Part shown: in pieces, positions 28,153-40,383 of the stretch | How positions within the stretch are numbered: the stretch's first letter is position 1 | Layout of the letters: each line of letters opens with the position of its first letter | DNA from: Diplosphaera chodatii | Taxonomy: Eukaryota > Chlorophyta > Trebouxiophyceae > Prasiolales > Stichococcaceae | Reading direction: 5' to 3' | DNA: 64,000 bases | Assembly (NCBI GenBank): GCA_032358165.1 | Contig: JAALGY010000053.1 | Location: 1,116,001-1,180,000, forward strand | Notes under the pieces: generated by a model | The model's database searches: none | The model's input: the letters and a program-made list of their open reading frames with translations, nothing else | What the model was told of the DNA's origin: nothing | Translations under genes and position numbers: made by a program

Positions 28153-28470
28153 CACGACTCGCTGTGCATGTTGCTCTGGGTTTTCCCCGCCAGAGCCTGT
28201 GGCTAGGCCAAAATGGCCCACCACCAGTATGTTGACATTGACATTGATTACATACTAGTATGTAACCAATGTCAATGTCAATGGGGTTGTCATGATCAAT
28301 GTGCAGAGTTGGAGGGGTGTGCATCCAACCGGGATTGAGTGGAACCATTCTGACAGCGGGGAGTGCACGGTTTCGTACACGACTCGTTGTGCATGTTGCT
28401 CTGGGTTTTTCCGCCAGAGCCTGTGGCTAGGCCAAAATGGCCCACCACCAGTATGTAATCAATGTAAATG
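28153..28470 (+). mobile_element. Element A 3' UTR pieces meeting tail-to-tail (A19, A20)
   Basis: 28,153-28,240 is a 3' UTR. 28,233-28,280 is a near-perfect palindrome made of two A tails facing each other around ACTAGT. 28,284-28,470 is another 3' end with the stop at 28,337-28,339. No intact coding. Confidence 0.78.
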
Positions 28471-28790
28471 TATCATGTAAGCTTCTTTCCTCGCTTTCCA
28501 ATCCCAATTGGATGCATCCCCCTCATGGCTCATGCAGGGGCCTCAAGCGAAGGCAACGTACAGAAGAGAAAGAATAAAATGAAGCAGAAACAACACCAAA
28601 ACTAGACCAAAACAAACCGAAAAAAACCAAACAAAACCTAACAAATTCAAAAGAAAAACACACACACACAAACACAAACAACAAATGTACAATCGTGAAC
28701 TGGTGCTGGCAAACGAAGTGGTGCAGAACAAAACGAGCAAGGAAGACACCTAGTAGAGTACATGCATGCAAAATCCTTTCGTCCAATCCA
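28471..28790. other. A-rich, strand-asymmetric spacer
   Basis: 28,555-28,690 is poor in T and G on the plus strand (runs of AAAACCAAAC, CACACACACA). This marks the end of the young retroposon cluster. No gene or known repeat family is recognised. Confidence 0.5.
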
Positions 28791-29060
28791 GCACACATGA
28801 TGACTTTCCCGCAAAAAAGGCTGCCAGTTGCCCGGCATCCTGTTGCAGAGCAACCGCCGCTGATGTGTCATGTTCATTGTGCAGAGTTGGAGGGGTGTGC
28901 ATCCAACCGGGATTCAGTGGAACCGTTTGAAAGCGGGAAGCGGGGGTTTCGGACTCGCCTCGTTGTGCATGTTGCTCTAGATTGTCCCGCCAGAGCCTGT
29001 GGCTAGGCCAAAATGGCCCCCAAACCAGTATGTAATCAATGCCAATGCACAACGATTATG
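28791..29060. mobile_element. Diverged element A-like relics
   Basis: 28,800-28,860 resembles the A C-terminal/3' region on the minus strand (GCAAAAAAGGCTGCCAGTTGCCCGGCATCC). 28,878-29,045 resembles the plus-strand 3' UTR (GTGCATCCAACCGGGATTCAGTGG ... GCCTGTGGCTAGGCC). Many substitutions mark these as older than the copies to the left, or as a related subfamily. Confidence 0.7.
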
Positions 29061-29491
29061 ACAAACCCGCAGAAAGGCTGCGACAACATTGTCTTCACGC
29101 GTTCTGTCGTCCTCGCGATCCTTTACAAGGAGTCCAAGCGTCTGACGGCAGAAGACCAGAACCGTGGAATGGAGCTAGCTCCGGATTAGGCGTTCGTGGC
29201 TGAGACCAAGGTTGTCAGATGTAGCGAACGCTGGACAGTCGTTGTGTTAGCGATATATCAGAGCTGCACGCCACTTCACGTAAACACACAACTCCGCCTT
29301 CATCTCTATGCATGATGATTCTTGACTACGTGCGTGTGCGTGATCGCGCTGAAGCTGAGCTCTTTGAGTGCTGAGATATCAGCATCCAGCGCTGAGCGAG
29401 ACGGCTATTTGTGTGACTTGCAAGCGAAACCACAAGCTAGAGTAGCAACTAGGCCTCACGATGCAAAGCAACGAGACTTCCCCGCAACACA
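29061..29491. other. Transition region with an orphan ORF fragment
   Basis: The plus strand at 29,082-29,189 reads DNIVFTRSVVLAILYKESKR and on to a TAG. It could be the last exon of a host gene cut off by the retroposon cluster, but no family is recognised. The rest lies downstream of the CHZ gene on the minus strand. Confidence 0.3.
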
Positions 29492-30720
29492 TCACCACTC
29501 GTCATCCTCATCATCGTCTGCTGCCTGCTTGGTGTACCTGGGTGCTGCTGTGGCTCGACCTCGCCGTGTGCGGCGACCTGCACATATGTCGGCCAGGTAA
29601 TTGGCGCTATCCTTTCATTTGAACGGTCTGAGCACCAAGAGTTGCACGAATGGTGACCACCCTGTTTGCCACACGCTCAGGGGACAGCTACAGCATCAAA
29701 CTAGAGGAGTGACACATTGGCATGCTGTGGGCCTCGACTAATGACCAGCCATGCAATGGTAAAGCTCATACTCATCAACAGAATGCTTGCGTGAATAGGC
29801 CACAGCACCACTCACCTCCCTCAATGATGTTCGAGCTGTCAACTTCGTCGCCCGATAGTCCTTTGACGATCTCGACATCTGATTCGCCCTAGTGCAAGAG
29901 GTTGTCACGGTGAGCTGCTGAACGGACATGATGAAAGCACACATGTACGCTGCATGTCATTCAGATGCGAGGTTTTGAGCGCTGAGCACCTCATCATCCC
30001 CGCCCTTTGGACGGTCAGCCTTTGTGTTGGACGCCTGCACATGACACATGACAACAGACTGGATTGAAGCAATGTGCATAAATGGGCAGACCAATGCATT
30101 GTGTGCATGCTGCACTCCGCCCAGCTGTGATCCAGATGTCGCGTGGCCAGCGTGTGTTTGAGGTTGCTGCTCTGCCATGCTGCAGTATGTGCCCTGAAAA
30201 AACGGGCAATCTGCGGGCACCAGTCCACTTACCTTCAGCTTCTTTTTGGGTGGCTCCGCTACCTTTGAGCTGCCGCCCTCTTGGGCCTTATCCTCCTCCT
30301 CCTCGTCATCATCCTCGTCGTCATCGGCCTCCTCTTCTTCTTCATCCTCGCCCTCAACGTCCTCGTCGTCCTCTGCCTCATCGTCATCATCGTCTGCCTC
30401 ATCCTGGGCAGCCCCACATCAGGTTTCATGACACGCCGTTGAGGAGAGTGCGCGGCTTTGATGCGTGTCCCACAGTCCCTCTCGACGGAATGACAGATGG
30501 ATGACCTCGGGGTCCTCAGCAGGCGCGGCGCCCTTCCCCTTCAGTCGATTCAGCTGCTTCGCCTCCGAGTCTGTTAGCGTGCCTGCCGCTGCCTTACGCC
30601 GTAGCTCTGCCTCTGCACGAGAACGCTGGCTGATGAGTGCAACTCATCACAACACTTGCGGGTGTGATTGAGCACGCAGACAGCATTACCTGACGGCTGC
30701 TGGCCATCTCCTGGCGCCAT
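29492..30720 (-). CDS. CHZ-motif histone chaperone (H2A.Z-H2B type), six exons
   Basis: ATG at 30,718-30,720; stop at 29,492-29,494. Exons read by eye: 30,690-30,720, 30,506-30,612, 30,233-30,403, 29,990-30,034, 29,816-29,888 and 29,492-29,577. They total 513 bases, exactly 171 codons, and all phases agree. The 170-residue protein has a basic start (LTDSEAKQLNRLKGKG), a long Asp/Glu tract (about residues 47-90), a nuclear-signal-like PPKKKLK, then EVDSSNIIEGGRRTRRGRA and an acidic end DDDEDDEW. The SNII..GRRTRG core is the CHZ signature of yeast Chz1 and HIRIP3, which bind H2A-H2B or H2A.Z-H2B dimers through acidic flanks. Divergently transcribed from TWD40-2. Confidence 0.78.
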
Positions 30721-31158
30721 CGAGTTGATCGAGCGTGAATCAGTGTTCAAGCAGAATGTTCGCAGACTGCCTGGAAATCTGGCTGCACGCTGCGAATACA
30801 GAGATGCGTTAGATGACACGCTGGGCAAGCAACTGTCAAAGATGAACGCAAGCACAGCGCTACATCACGTTCTGTGCAGTTGCCACATGCTGAAGCAACA
30901 TCTGGCCTTTGCAGGCGCTCGACAGCTCATGCTTAGCCAGAAGTGCACTTGCACATGCAGTGGCTACCCGGTGACGCCCTATAGATAATCTGCATTGCGA
31001 ACCACAGTGAGCTCGTGTCGAAGGTGTGGTCTGAGCGTTTGAGATCCATGCACCATAGATCAGCGAGCTGACGACTTCTCAACCTTACTTGCGGACTGAC
31101 TTAGTGCGCTCATGAGGTAGTGAAAGTGACAGTCGCACCATCCCCATCAGGCGGCAGC
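30721..31158. promoter_or_regulatory. Bidirectional promoter space, CHZ / TWD40-2
   Basis: 438 bp between two divergent start codons. No clear TATA box is seen. Short 5' UTRs for both genes must lie here. Confidence 0.45.
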
Positions 31159-34100
31159 ATGCCTCCGAAGCGGTCAGGCAAGCGTCGCACGGCACGCGCG
31201 CCGCAGGAGGACAGGGTGCTGACGCCAGACTTGCAGATCAAGCTGCTCCGCAACATCGACTTCTCGGCGCTGTTCACGGTGCAAATGTGACTTCTGCCAA
31301 CCTTGACACCACAGGTCTCGGTCACTGAGTGGTTATGGCAGCCTGCGGTCAAGCAGTGCTATGATGCGCATGACATGTCCCTGGCAGGTGGACCATGCAC
31401 AGCTGACGGCAGGTCTGTACGCCAACGCGGCGGCGCTGCACCCTCAGCATGCAGTCATTGCAGTTGTGAGTTCCGTTGCATAACATCGACTGACCATCTG
31501 CCCATATGATATGTCCCAATTCATGCTTGACCGCCATCATTATTTGATGGCACGCCCCAACCTGCAAGATCGACCATTACTTTCAGGGAGCAGATGGCGC
31601 ACTTGGAGAATTTGATGTGTCCTCGGGCTGCTGCCTGGCCACTGCTGAGCTGCGGAGCACTCCCAGCAACCTGGCGTACAGCATGGACGGCCGCCTCCTG
31701 GTGGTTTTGCTTCAGGTGTCGAATGGCATACCCCACTTGGATTGACCAAAATGGCACCATCTGCTCTGAGGGCACAGTGCCCATTCGCTGAGCTGCTCAC
31801 CATGCAGGACCGTTCATTGCTGGCGTTCGCGGGTCTGCTGTCGCAGCGCGTGCAGCTGCTGGCAGGATCTGTCCGCCATGAGAAGAAGCCCCAGGAGTAC
31901 CACCTCGTGGTGTCTGCGGTGAGGTTTGCTGACAAGTGCTCAGCAAGTGACGCATGCTAGAGGCATGTCGGAAAGCTCTGTCATGCAAGCAGTCAGGTTC
32001 TCTGCAATGCAGGGCTCACGACCGCTCATCTTCCTGTGTCAGCATCGTGCAGCCAGCGTGCGGATTGCATACATTCCCGAGGGCGGCAAGCCCACTGCGC
32101 TGAAGCAGGGGCTGCAGCTGCGCGTGGACCGCAAGGCTCCCATTGTCGGCATGGCAGCACACCCCTCACGTAGGCAATGCCTCATATGTGGGGGCAACCG
32201 GTGTGCATTGCTTGGAGGCTGTGACAAATTAAGGTCGCAGTCGTGCCACATCTGACGGCACCTTTGCGCAGGTGCTCAACTGATGGTTGCATTTGGCGAT
32301 GGCACACTATCAGGATGCACTGTCAGCGGCAAGACTCTAACTTCTGTTTGGAATGTCTCGCTGGGTGAGTCTGGAAGTGTCATGGTGTCTCGAGCTGCCT
32401 ACCCTTTCGGATGCTTGCCATCATCACACAAGCAAGCGCTGTCTTTCACTCCATCCCTGGCATGTGCAGTCGAGCAAACTCCACTGGAAGGCAGCAAGCC
32501 TTCGGGCATTGGCAGGGCATTTGTGCGGGCAGCACCACACCCACTTGTCAAGGGCGCCTGCCTCATCCTGGTTGGCACCAGCAGCGGTTTCGTGACGGCT
32601 TGGGAACTGACAGACACCAGGCAAGTGGCTTGCTGCCGATGCTGTGTGACCCTTCACACCTTGAAGTACCGGCTATGCCACATGAACACAGGTGGCCTGA
32701 CGGGGTCCTGCTCGCGCAGGTCCATGCCAAGCAATGCGGGGAGGTTCGCCATCGTGGAGGGACACACCATCGTGGGTGTTGGCACGCTCCAGGTCCGCGC
32801 CCTCGACCCGCCTTGCCCCCGCTTGGTGTGTCCACGGACCGTCTCGCTCTACGGTGGATGTTAATTTCAGCAGACTGCACATGTTGGTTGCAGGCCAGCG
32901 CGTGCTGCGTCGTGTTTGCAAAGGACACGCGCGGTGCCATCAAGACTTATGCCCACCGCCTGGTAAATGGGCATGGCGGCTCCAGCCTGGCACCGCTTGT
33001 TGTTCAGCCAGAGAGCTTGCAGGTGCTGCAGCTCTGTTCATCGTGTGCTTTTCAATGGAAGGAAGGCGTCAGACCATGCCTTTGCATGCCCAGCTCACCC
33101 CATACCGGCCCACATACGCCAATGCTGCTTGGCTGCCCCACAGGACACATTTGGTGCGGAGTTTAAGGCATTGCGCGCGCCAGACATCACAGAGGATGGA
33201 GATACAGCTGCAGCACAGGTGGAGCAGCAGCCTGAGCCCCTGGAGCGCAACACGGAGCATGGATTCTGGACGGCTACCCCCATCTGGAGCACCGACAGCG
33301 CTGCCTCAGGCATGCTGTGGCCTGTTGCATCTGGTGCCGCTAGATGTTGGTCATGACAGCGCAGAGGTGTATGTGTCGTCTGCAGACGCAGGCCGCAGGC
33401 TTTGTGCTCACACTTTGGATGCTTGCTCTACTTGACACCTGTGTCACCCTGCCCATCCATATAGCCAAGGTGGATGCGTGGACATGCTGCCTCTGCAGTG
33501 CGCCCCGGAGCAGAGGTCAACCAGGTGCTGCTGCATGAGGCTGCCGCTCTGGCGGTGCTGCAGTGGGTGCCGGCGCCCGGCTGGGCACCTGCAGCCAAGA
33601 AGGAGCTGCGTGCAGCAGAGACGCTGTCGGCCGCAGATGCGCTGGCTGCCAAGCAGCTCCTACGCTCTACAGTGCTTGGGATCGTCGAGACTGTGCATGC
33701 TGCCCCAGCCGCAACACCACCGCATGCTCCCCTGCACACCAGCCTGCCCTTCTGGGCGCTGCAGCCTGGCGGGTGCGCTAGTGTGCTGTGCGCTGTGTCA
33801 CGCCATGTACATCGGGACAGTGGGCGGGTCAAACTTATGGCTGGTCAGTGTTGCATCATGACAATGCTGACACGCAGATCTGGCAGGTCTGACATGTGCT
33901 GGTGAATGGCGCAGGATGAGCCGCAAGTTGAGCTTCCCGCGGCACGCCTATCTCGTGGACGATGGGCACCTGGCAGCGTATGCACTGAAGTCAGGGACGC
34001 TGTCGACATATGCCCTTGTGCCGCCGCGGTCAGCAACAGGCGCCCTGAGGGTGCCGCATCACCTTGTGCACTCTACTGCGAAAGGCGCTTGGCTGCTCTT

Positions 34101-37100
34101 CTGCCGCACTGCTGCAGCGGACGGTGCGCTGCGATATGATGCCGTTGCCGCTGCTAAGCTGCTGTTTCTGGGCGCATGCAGCATTGGTCGTAAAGTGTTG
34201 AGCTCACTCATGCTGTAGGTATGGGTGATGGCTGGGAGTTTGCACGCCTGACCCAGCGTGGTGTTGAGCTTCCTGGCGACTCGGCTCCAAAGTTTCTGCC
34301 TGGTGGGCGTCTGGAACCCTTACACCCTGCTAGACTGTCTGCAGCCTCAGGTTTACATGTAGGCTGCACGTAGCACAGCACCTGCCGGCACAAATGTCGA
34401 GTATGATCGCGGCGCAGGCATCAGCGGTGCGTTCGTGGGCGCAAGTGACCAGTACTTTGCGATCTTGGCACTGGACCGGGCGAGTATTGAACTGTACGAG
34501 TCGGACGCCGATGAGCTGCCCAACCGGCCGCTGGGCAGCACCACAGCCAAGCAGGGCGGCATACTTGCACTATTCCCGGGGCCAAAGCTGCGTGCCCCTC
34601 CGTGAGTCCATTGTGATGGGCACGCCTACGCAGCTTGGCTTGGTTATACCAATGGAAAGCTTGCGGACAGCTGATAGCATTGCTGACAGCTGAGTGCGTG
34701 CGCTTGCAATTCGTGCCTGAAGCTCAACCTTGCCTGCAGCACACTGGCAGCTGACGGCCTGGAGTTGCTGGAGGACCCAGACGCAGCGGCTGCCGCTAAT
34801 GAGGGCCGGTGGCTTGCATGGGTCACCGCCAGCAACGAGCTGTGCCTCTCACACCTGCCTTCGCCGACACGCAAGGGACGTGGCGGCTCGGTCACCGCGC
34901 TACACACCCTCAGCCTGCTGCCTGGAGAGCACATCGTGCAGGTGAAGACGCTTGGTCTGCCTGTGTCATGGACACCAGCATGCCTTTACATTGCTGGGAT
35001 GCAGAGGAAGTGTTGAAATTGCCAATCCGTCCACCACAGAGGCCTGTGAGTTGTGATTAACAGCCGGCTGCCTGCAGGTGGCGTGGCAGATGCTGCGGGA
35101 AGATATTGATGCGCCTGGTGATGTGTCAGTCGGTCAGCCACCAGCAGTGGGCGCGGTGCTTACCAGTCAGCGCTTGCTAGTCGTCAGCCCCCAGCTACGC
35201 GTGCTGGTGGCTGGCCCGCCTGTGCCGGGCATCACGTCCTGCCTGTGGCTCGGCCCAGCGCTGCTGTACGCCACTTCTGATCATCAGGTAGAGCAGCAAA
35301 TGTCTACGGCGGCAGCCTGAGATTCCTTCCACATGCACTCCTGTTGCAGCTTGCGGTTGACAGGCCGTGTGCACGACACAACCCGATTGCACATGAGAGC
35401 TCTCAAACCTGCTATATGTGCAGGTGTGGCTGCTGAAGTGGGACGGACAGGCAGTGCAGATTGCAGCGTACGGTGCCGGCCCCCGGGCGGCATTGCTGGG
35501 TGCACTGCCTGACCGGCTGATCCTGGTGCGGTCTGCACCCGGCGGCCGCGCACAGATGGCTACCCGTGCTGTGTCATTGCTGCCGGCGCTGCTGCAAGCC
35601 TGGGCTTCCCTGCCTGCAAGCGGCTTGCTGCCAGGTACACCCATTGGAGCATGGCGTCATACATGTGTACTGTAGTCGGATGCATTGCTACAGTTGTGGC
35701 ATCTTGCGAAAGACTTGCTGGTGGCTGGCCTCACCAGATGGCCAGTGGCGTGCCCGCCTCGAAATCAGGCGGACGCTGGAAACCTTCGACTCCAGCGCCA
35801 TCGATGCTGCGACCCTTGGGGCCCTGGTGGCAGGAGGCTATGCTGACATCGCGGTGAGTGCGGTGCTGCCCTTGGACTGTGCTGCCTGCTTGAGTGGCGC
35901 TGTGGCAAGCACCAAGACCAGAGACGTACTGATTGTACTGACTGTCGTGCTGACTATCGTCATTGTCAACTGCAGGTGCAGCTCACAGGCCCCAGCCGCG
36001 GTTTGCACCTGAGTGCTGCAGACGCAGCAGCATGCGCCGCTGCGGCAGGCCAATGGAGCACAGCCCTGCAAACACTGCTGGCAGAGTACAAGCGCTCCAT
36101 CTACTTCCCAGAGTGCGTGGCGGCATAGTCACATTGCACTTCGTCATGCACTCGAGCACATACTTGCTGATAGTATGGCAATATGGAAGGTACACTGGCC
36201 GTGCCTCAGGCTTGTGCTCTGCTTGCAGTCCACCACCAAAGGGCTCGTCATTGTATCAGCGTCTGATCATCCTGGGGCGTGGTGCCATGGCGTATGGCAA
36301 ATTCAGCGTCGCGAAGGACTGCTTCGAGGCGGCAGGTGCAGCTTGATTCTGAGACATAGCATGCAGATGTGAAAGAGACCAGGGGAGCGACAGCTTCTGC
36401 ACATAACGGGCATAGTCACGTACTAACATGTGTTGCAGGCCAGTGGGAGGAGCTCCTGCCGCTCTGCGCCTTCCAGGGCGACTTTGCCATGCTGCGCAAC
36501 TTTGCCAACAAGGCGCCCGCAGGAAGTCAGGGCGCATATGATGGACCCCTGGTATGTGGCTCTGTGCGCTGCTGCCGGCCTGCTTGCACCGGATCCCGAA
36601 TGTGCAGCTTCAGGGTGCAGCACAACCCCCGCCTTGATGATATGTTTCTGGCTTGCGCAAGGTCGAGCAACTGCGGAAGCTGCTGGAGGCACGGTTCGCA
36701 CGTGCCGCCGCCATTGGAGCGCGAACGCTTGCTGCCGACTGGACAGTGTCCATGGGCGGCTTCATAGGCGAGGCTGTCGTGCCGTACTCAGCTCGTGTCC
36801 GAAGGCAATTCTGTGGCAGTCTTGCTTGTGTGCCAGTACGAGGACCTGGGCAGCGTTACAGAAGACAGCTGCCTCCTCTGCTGAATGCTGTGCCGATGTC
36901 TTTGCGCATGGACCCTGCAGGTGAGGCGGGCGAGGCTATTGCACTGGCACCGCCTGACAGTTGCGTGGCCATGGAGGCCAGCGTGGCAGGCCTGCCGTCC
37001 GATGCTCTGAAGGCTATCGATGATATTGGTACCATCGACAGGCTGGACGACTCGTCACTTGCGGTGAGGGCAAACCTGCCATCAGTGCTTGCCTCATACG

Positions 37101-40100
37101 ACAGCCACCCCCAGGAAGCACTTGCCTGGCCTGTGACTGCATGTCCTGAGCTGACAAACTCGCATGTCATGCAGGCCTATGTGGGTGGTGAGGTAACTGC
37201 CTCGGGTCGCACAAGGGTGCCGCTTCCAGAGGTTCAGGAGGAGGTCTTTGACCTGTCAGCACTCGAAGCTCTTGCCGCCCAAGGTGTGCCGAGGGTTCCT
37301 GGGTGCATGGTGCCTTGCTGTCTGTTGTCTGCATGGCGATGCCCGCAGCACCCTGCAGTCTGCACATGCGTCATTCACTGGAAGCTATGCTACACGCAGG
37401 CGTGGGCGCGTCGTCAGCTGGTGACTGGGACGATGAAGAGGAGCCAGAGGGCAGCATGCAGTCTGGAGCAGCCCCATTCCAGGTTCACGTGCTTGCTGCT
37501 ATGGGCAACGGTCCAGCAAGCTCTTGACGTTGCGACTCGAACTGCAACGTTTTGCATGCAGCGGTTGCTCATGCAACGGTGAGAACTGACATTGCCATGT
37601 TGTTACTCCGTGCAGCGGCAACGGACGTTTGCATCGGACGCGTCCCGTTCCGTAGCGGACGAGTCTGTAGACGCAGACCCTGTCAATGCTGCGTTCAATG
37701 CGGTCGTGGCAGCGGCGGGGCCAGAGAGCGGCCCTGCGCCACTTTTGGATCTGTCAGGCGACTCGCCTAGGCCGGAGCCGCTGCCGCTGGTGGACGTGGG
37801 TGATGCGGAGGCTGCTGCGGCGGCAGCGGGGTTGCGTGGCCCTACCGCAAGCACGGTGAGCACAGCATTCTGATAATGATGCGCAACCGAACGGTGTTGA
37901 ATGCAAACATCTGTGTCAACAGACACATGCCCTGCGATGGCAACCACGACCCCCGGGATGTGCACTATCGATCATGCTGCATGCAGGCAGGCACGCAGCC
38001 ATGCGATGCAAGCTTTCTGCATGTTGGTTGCAGACACTTTCACAGGCAGGTGCCCCACGGCAGCCACCTGGGGACCTGCTGGGCGGCATCGACTCCCCCA
38101 CTGCAGCTGCAACACCTGGCCTGCAGGCAGCAGCGCCCGTCCAGTCCGGGACGGCCAAGCCTGACGAGCCATCATACAGGTTGCAGACGTGATGCGTGCA
38201 GTCACTGCCGAAGGCAGGTGCATAGGCACATGATCGGCTGACAGCGAAGGCTGTGATGATACACTTGGTGATGCGGTTTGCTCACTTCGCAGCTCGGACG
38301 AGGATGGCGCCAAGAGCAGTGCCGCCAGCGTCGGCGGCATCTCGGCTTCAGCCAAGCAGAGACTCGACATCCGGATCAAGGACCAGCAGGAGGTGTGCTT
38401 GCCTTTCGGTCACGGCTTTCGATGCCGCTGATCATTCAATATTGTTGCCAGCCTGCGACCCAGGCCGATTGCCCTTTAGTCGACAGGCAACATGCACCTC
38501 GAGCTATGGCTCGATGTATCGTCAGGTCGCGAGCGGCGACGGCGCTGAGGCGCTGCCTTCAGCAGTCAGCGGGCTGTCCCTGGCTCCACCGTCGCCTGCC
38601 TCCTCGACCACCAGCAGCAGCGCGCCAGCGCTTGGCGGCATGGCGATGCGGCCACGTGCGCCTCCAGCCCCAAGTCGGCTGGCGCCCAGCCTGGCGTCAG
38701 CGGCCTCAGCGGCGGTGCGTGTTTGCAAGCTTTGCCCATCTGACAGCTGCAGCTTTCGTCACACTGTGTGGGTGGCTAGTCTGCACAGGTCGTGGCAGTC
38801 CCGCAGAAAAGCTGGTTCACAGCCACGCCTTTCGTCCTCTGTGTCGCAGGCGCACGATCCATTCGCCAGCAGCGCGCAGCTGCTGCCAGTGCAGCCAGAG
38901 GTGCGGTCGCGGCCGCGACCACCTCCACAGCCGGTGCGGGTGCCGACAGGCCTGCCGCCGCCACTCGCGGGCCCGCTGCCCTCAATCTTTGGCGAACCCC
39001 TTGGTGAGGATCTGTGCAAGTCTTCAAGTCTTGTACATGGTCGGGCATCCTCTAGCATCGGCTTGCTACGCTTACTGCTCCGCCTGTGTGTCCTTTGCAT
39101 GCTCTCAGAAGCAGCTGTCATGTGCACGCAGAGGATGCGCCACTGCAGCCACTCGGCTCAGGTCTGGCACTGCCTGCGGCTGCACGTCCCACAGCCGATA
39201 ACCCAATGGGCCCGCTGGGTGCGCCGGCAGCGACGCCGTCACAAGCACAGGCCGGCGCCTCTGCCACTCAGCCGACTCCGGCGCAGGCGGCCACAGCACG
39301 CCCGGCCGGGCCGCCGCCCGGCGACTACCACCAGCAGGTGCCCTGACCGTTGGGCTGCCCTGTCAGTCTGCGACGATGACGTTCCAGTGGACATGAGCCT
39401 GCTCTGTTCTGCTGCAGGGCGTATCGCACATGGAGTCGGGCCGTTGGGAGAATGCGGCTGGAGCCTTCACCAATGCCATGCGTGCGGCCTTTGCGCAGGG
39501 GCGGCCAACCGGCCAAGATGCACAGGTGACACTGGCACCGTTCCTTGCATGGCGAGTTGGCTTTCGCAAGCGTCCACACCCGATATACAACCCACCCTGC
39601 CAAGTTGTACACGATGTGTACAGTCTCTGACGCTCTGGCACCTTGGTGCAGTACCTGGCGGCTGTGCGCCTCATCGGCGCATCGTCAAAGCAGAGCCGTG
39701 TCAAGGGCGCGCAGCTCACACGATACGCCGCATCACTGTCGGGTCTGGAGGTACGCCACCGCCTCGCGCTGGTGCAGAGCGCCGCCACCCGCAACATGGA
39801 GGTCGGTAACTACGGGTGAGACTGTGCAAACCTGCGCGCAGACACTCCACTGCAGCTGCTGGTGCGATGTGCTGCTGTGTGCTGCCTGAACAAGCGCACC
39901 ACCTGCTCCAGCCTGACACCTGCCGTTCGTTGGATGGTTGCAGATACGCGGTCCAGCAACTGTCCTGGCTGGTGGAGAAGTCCACTGGCAATGCGCCAGA
40001 CGCCTACCTGAAGCAGTTGCAGCAGAAGATCCTGGAGTGTGATCGCAAGGGAGCCACCAATGCCAGCATACCCCTGAGTGAGCGCATGTCTTTTGTGCTG

Positions 40101-40265
40101 CAGGCAAAACAAGTTGCCTCCAGAATGCTGCAGACACATGAATGACTAGCTGATGTCTCATGACTGGTGCCTACAGATGAGACGGTGGATGCCTTGCGGA
40201 TGCTGACAACAGCCACAACACCTCAGGAAGTGGATGCGATTCTTCAGCCTATGCTGGCATCATGA
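31159..40265 (+). CDS. TWD40-2: TWD40-2-like subunit of the TPLATE/TSET complex
   Basis: Large multi-exon gene of about 9.1 kb, ATG at 31,159 and TGA at 40,263-40,265. Exon translations follow plant TWD40-2 in order: ALHPQHAVIAV and LGEFDVSSGC (first beta-propeller, 31.4-31.7 kb), GPALLYATSDHQVWLLKWDG and ALLGALPDRLILV (35.2-35.6 kb), LLAEYKRSIYFPE and LIILGRGAMAYGKFSVAKDC (alpha-solenoid, 36.1-36.4 kb), a Pro/Ala-rich linker (37.6-39.3 kb), and the C-terminal TRYAASLSGLEVRHRLALVQ and TRNMEVGNYGYAVQQLSWLV (39.7-40.0 kb). The complex acts in clathrin-mediated endocytosis in plants and is related to COPI and AP coats. The plant protein ends in a Cys-pair zinc-ribbon-like tail (CDLCGAKF); this gene model stops before it. 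Exon borders are approximate. Confidence 0.85.
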
Positions 40266-40383
40266 TGGCCGGCAAAGTGCTCGTCATGCGCTCAGACCAA
40301 TACCGTAACGATGTTGTGCACGTACTGTTTCCGACATGTACATCGGTGATATCCGCTTGTGTGGTTGCAAAGGAAGGGTGCTT

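Noticed and set aside
30246..30431. Plus-strand serine-rich ORF
   Set aside because: It is the antisense of the acidic exon of the CHZ gene, whose splice sites and frame fit better.
32411..33435. Long plus-strand ORFs in alternative frames within TWD40-2
   Set aside because: The frames that match plant TWD40-2 are split by introns; the long uninterrupted frames read through introns and give no similarity.
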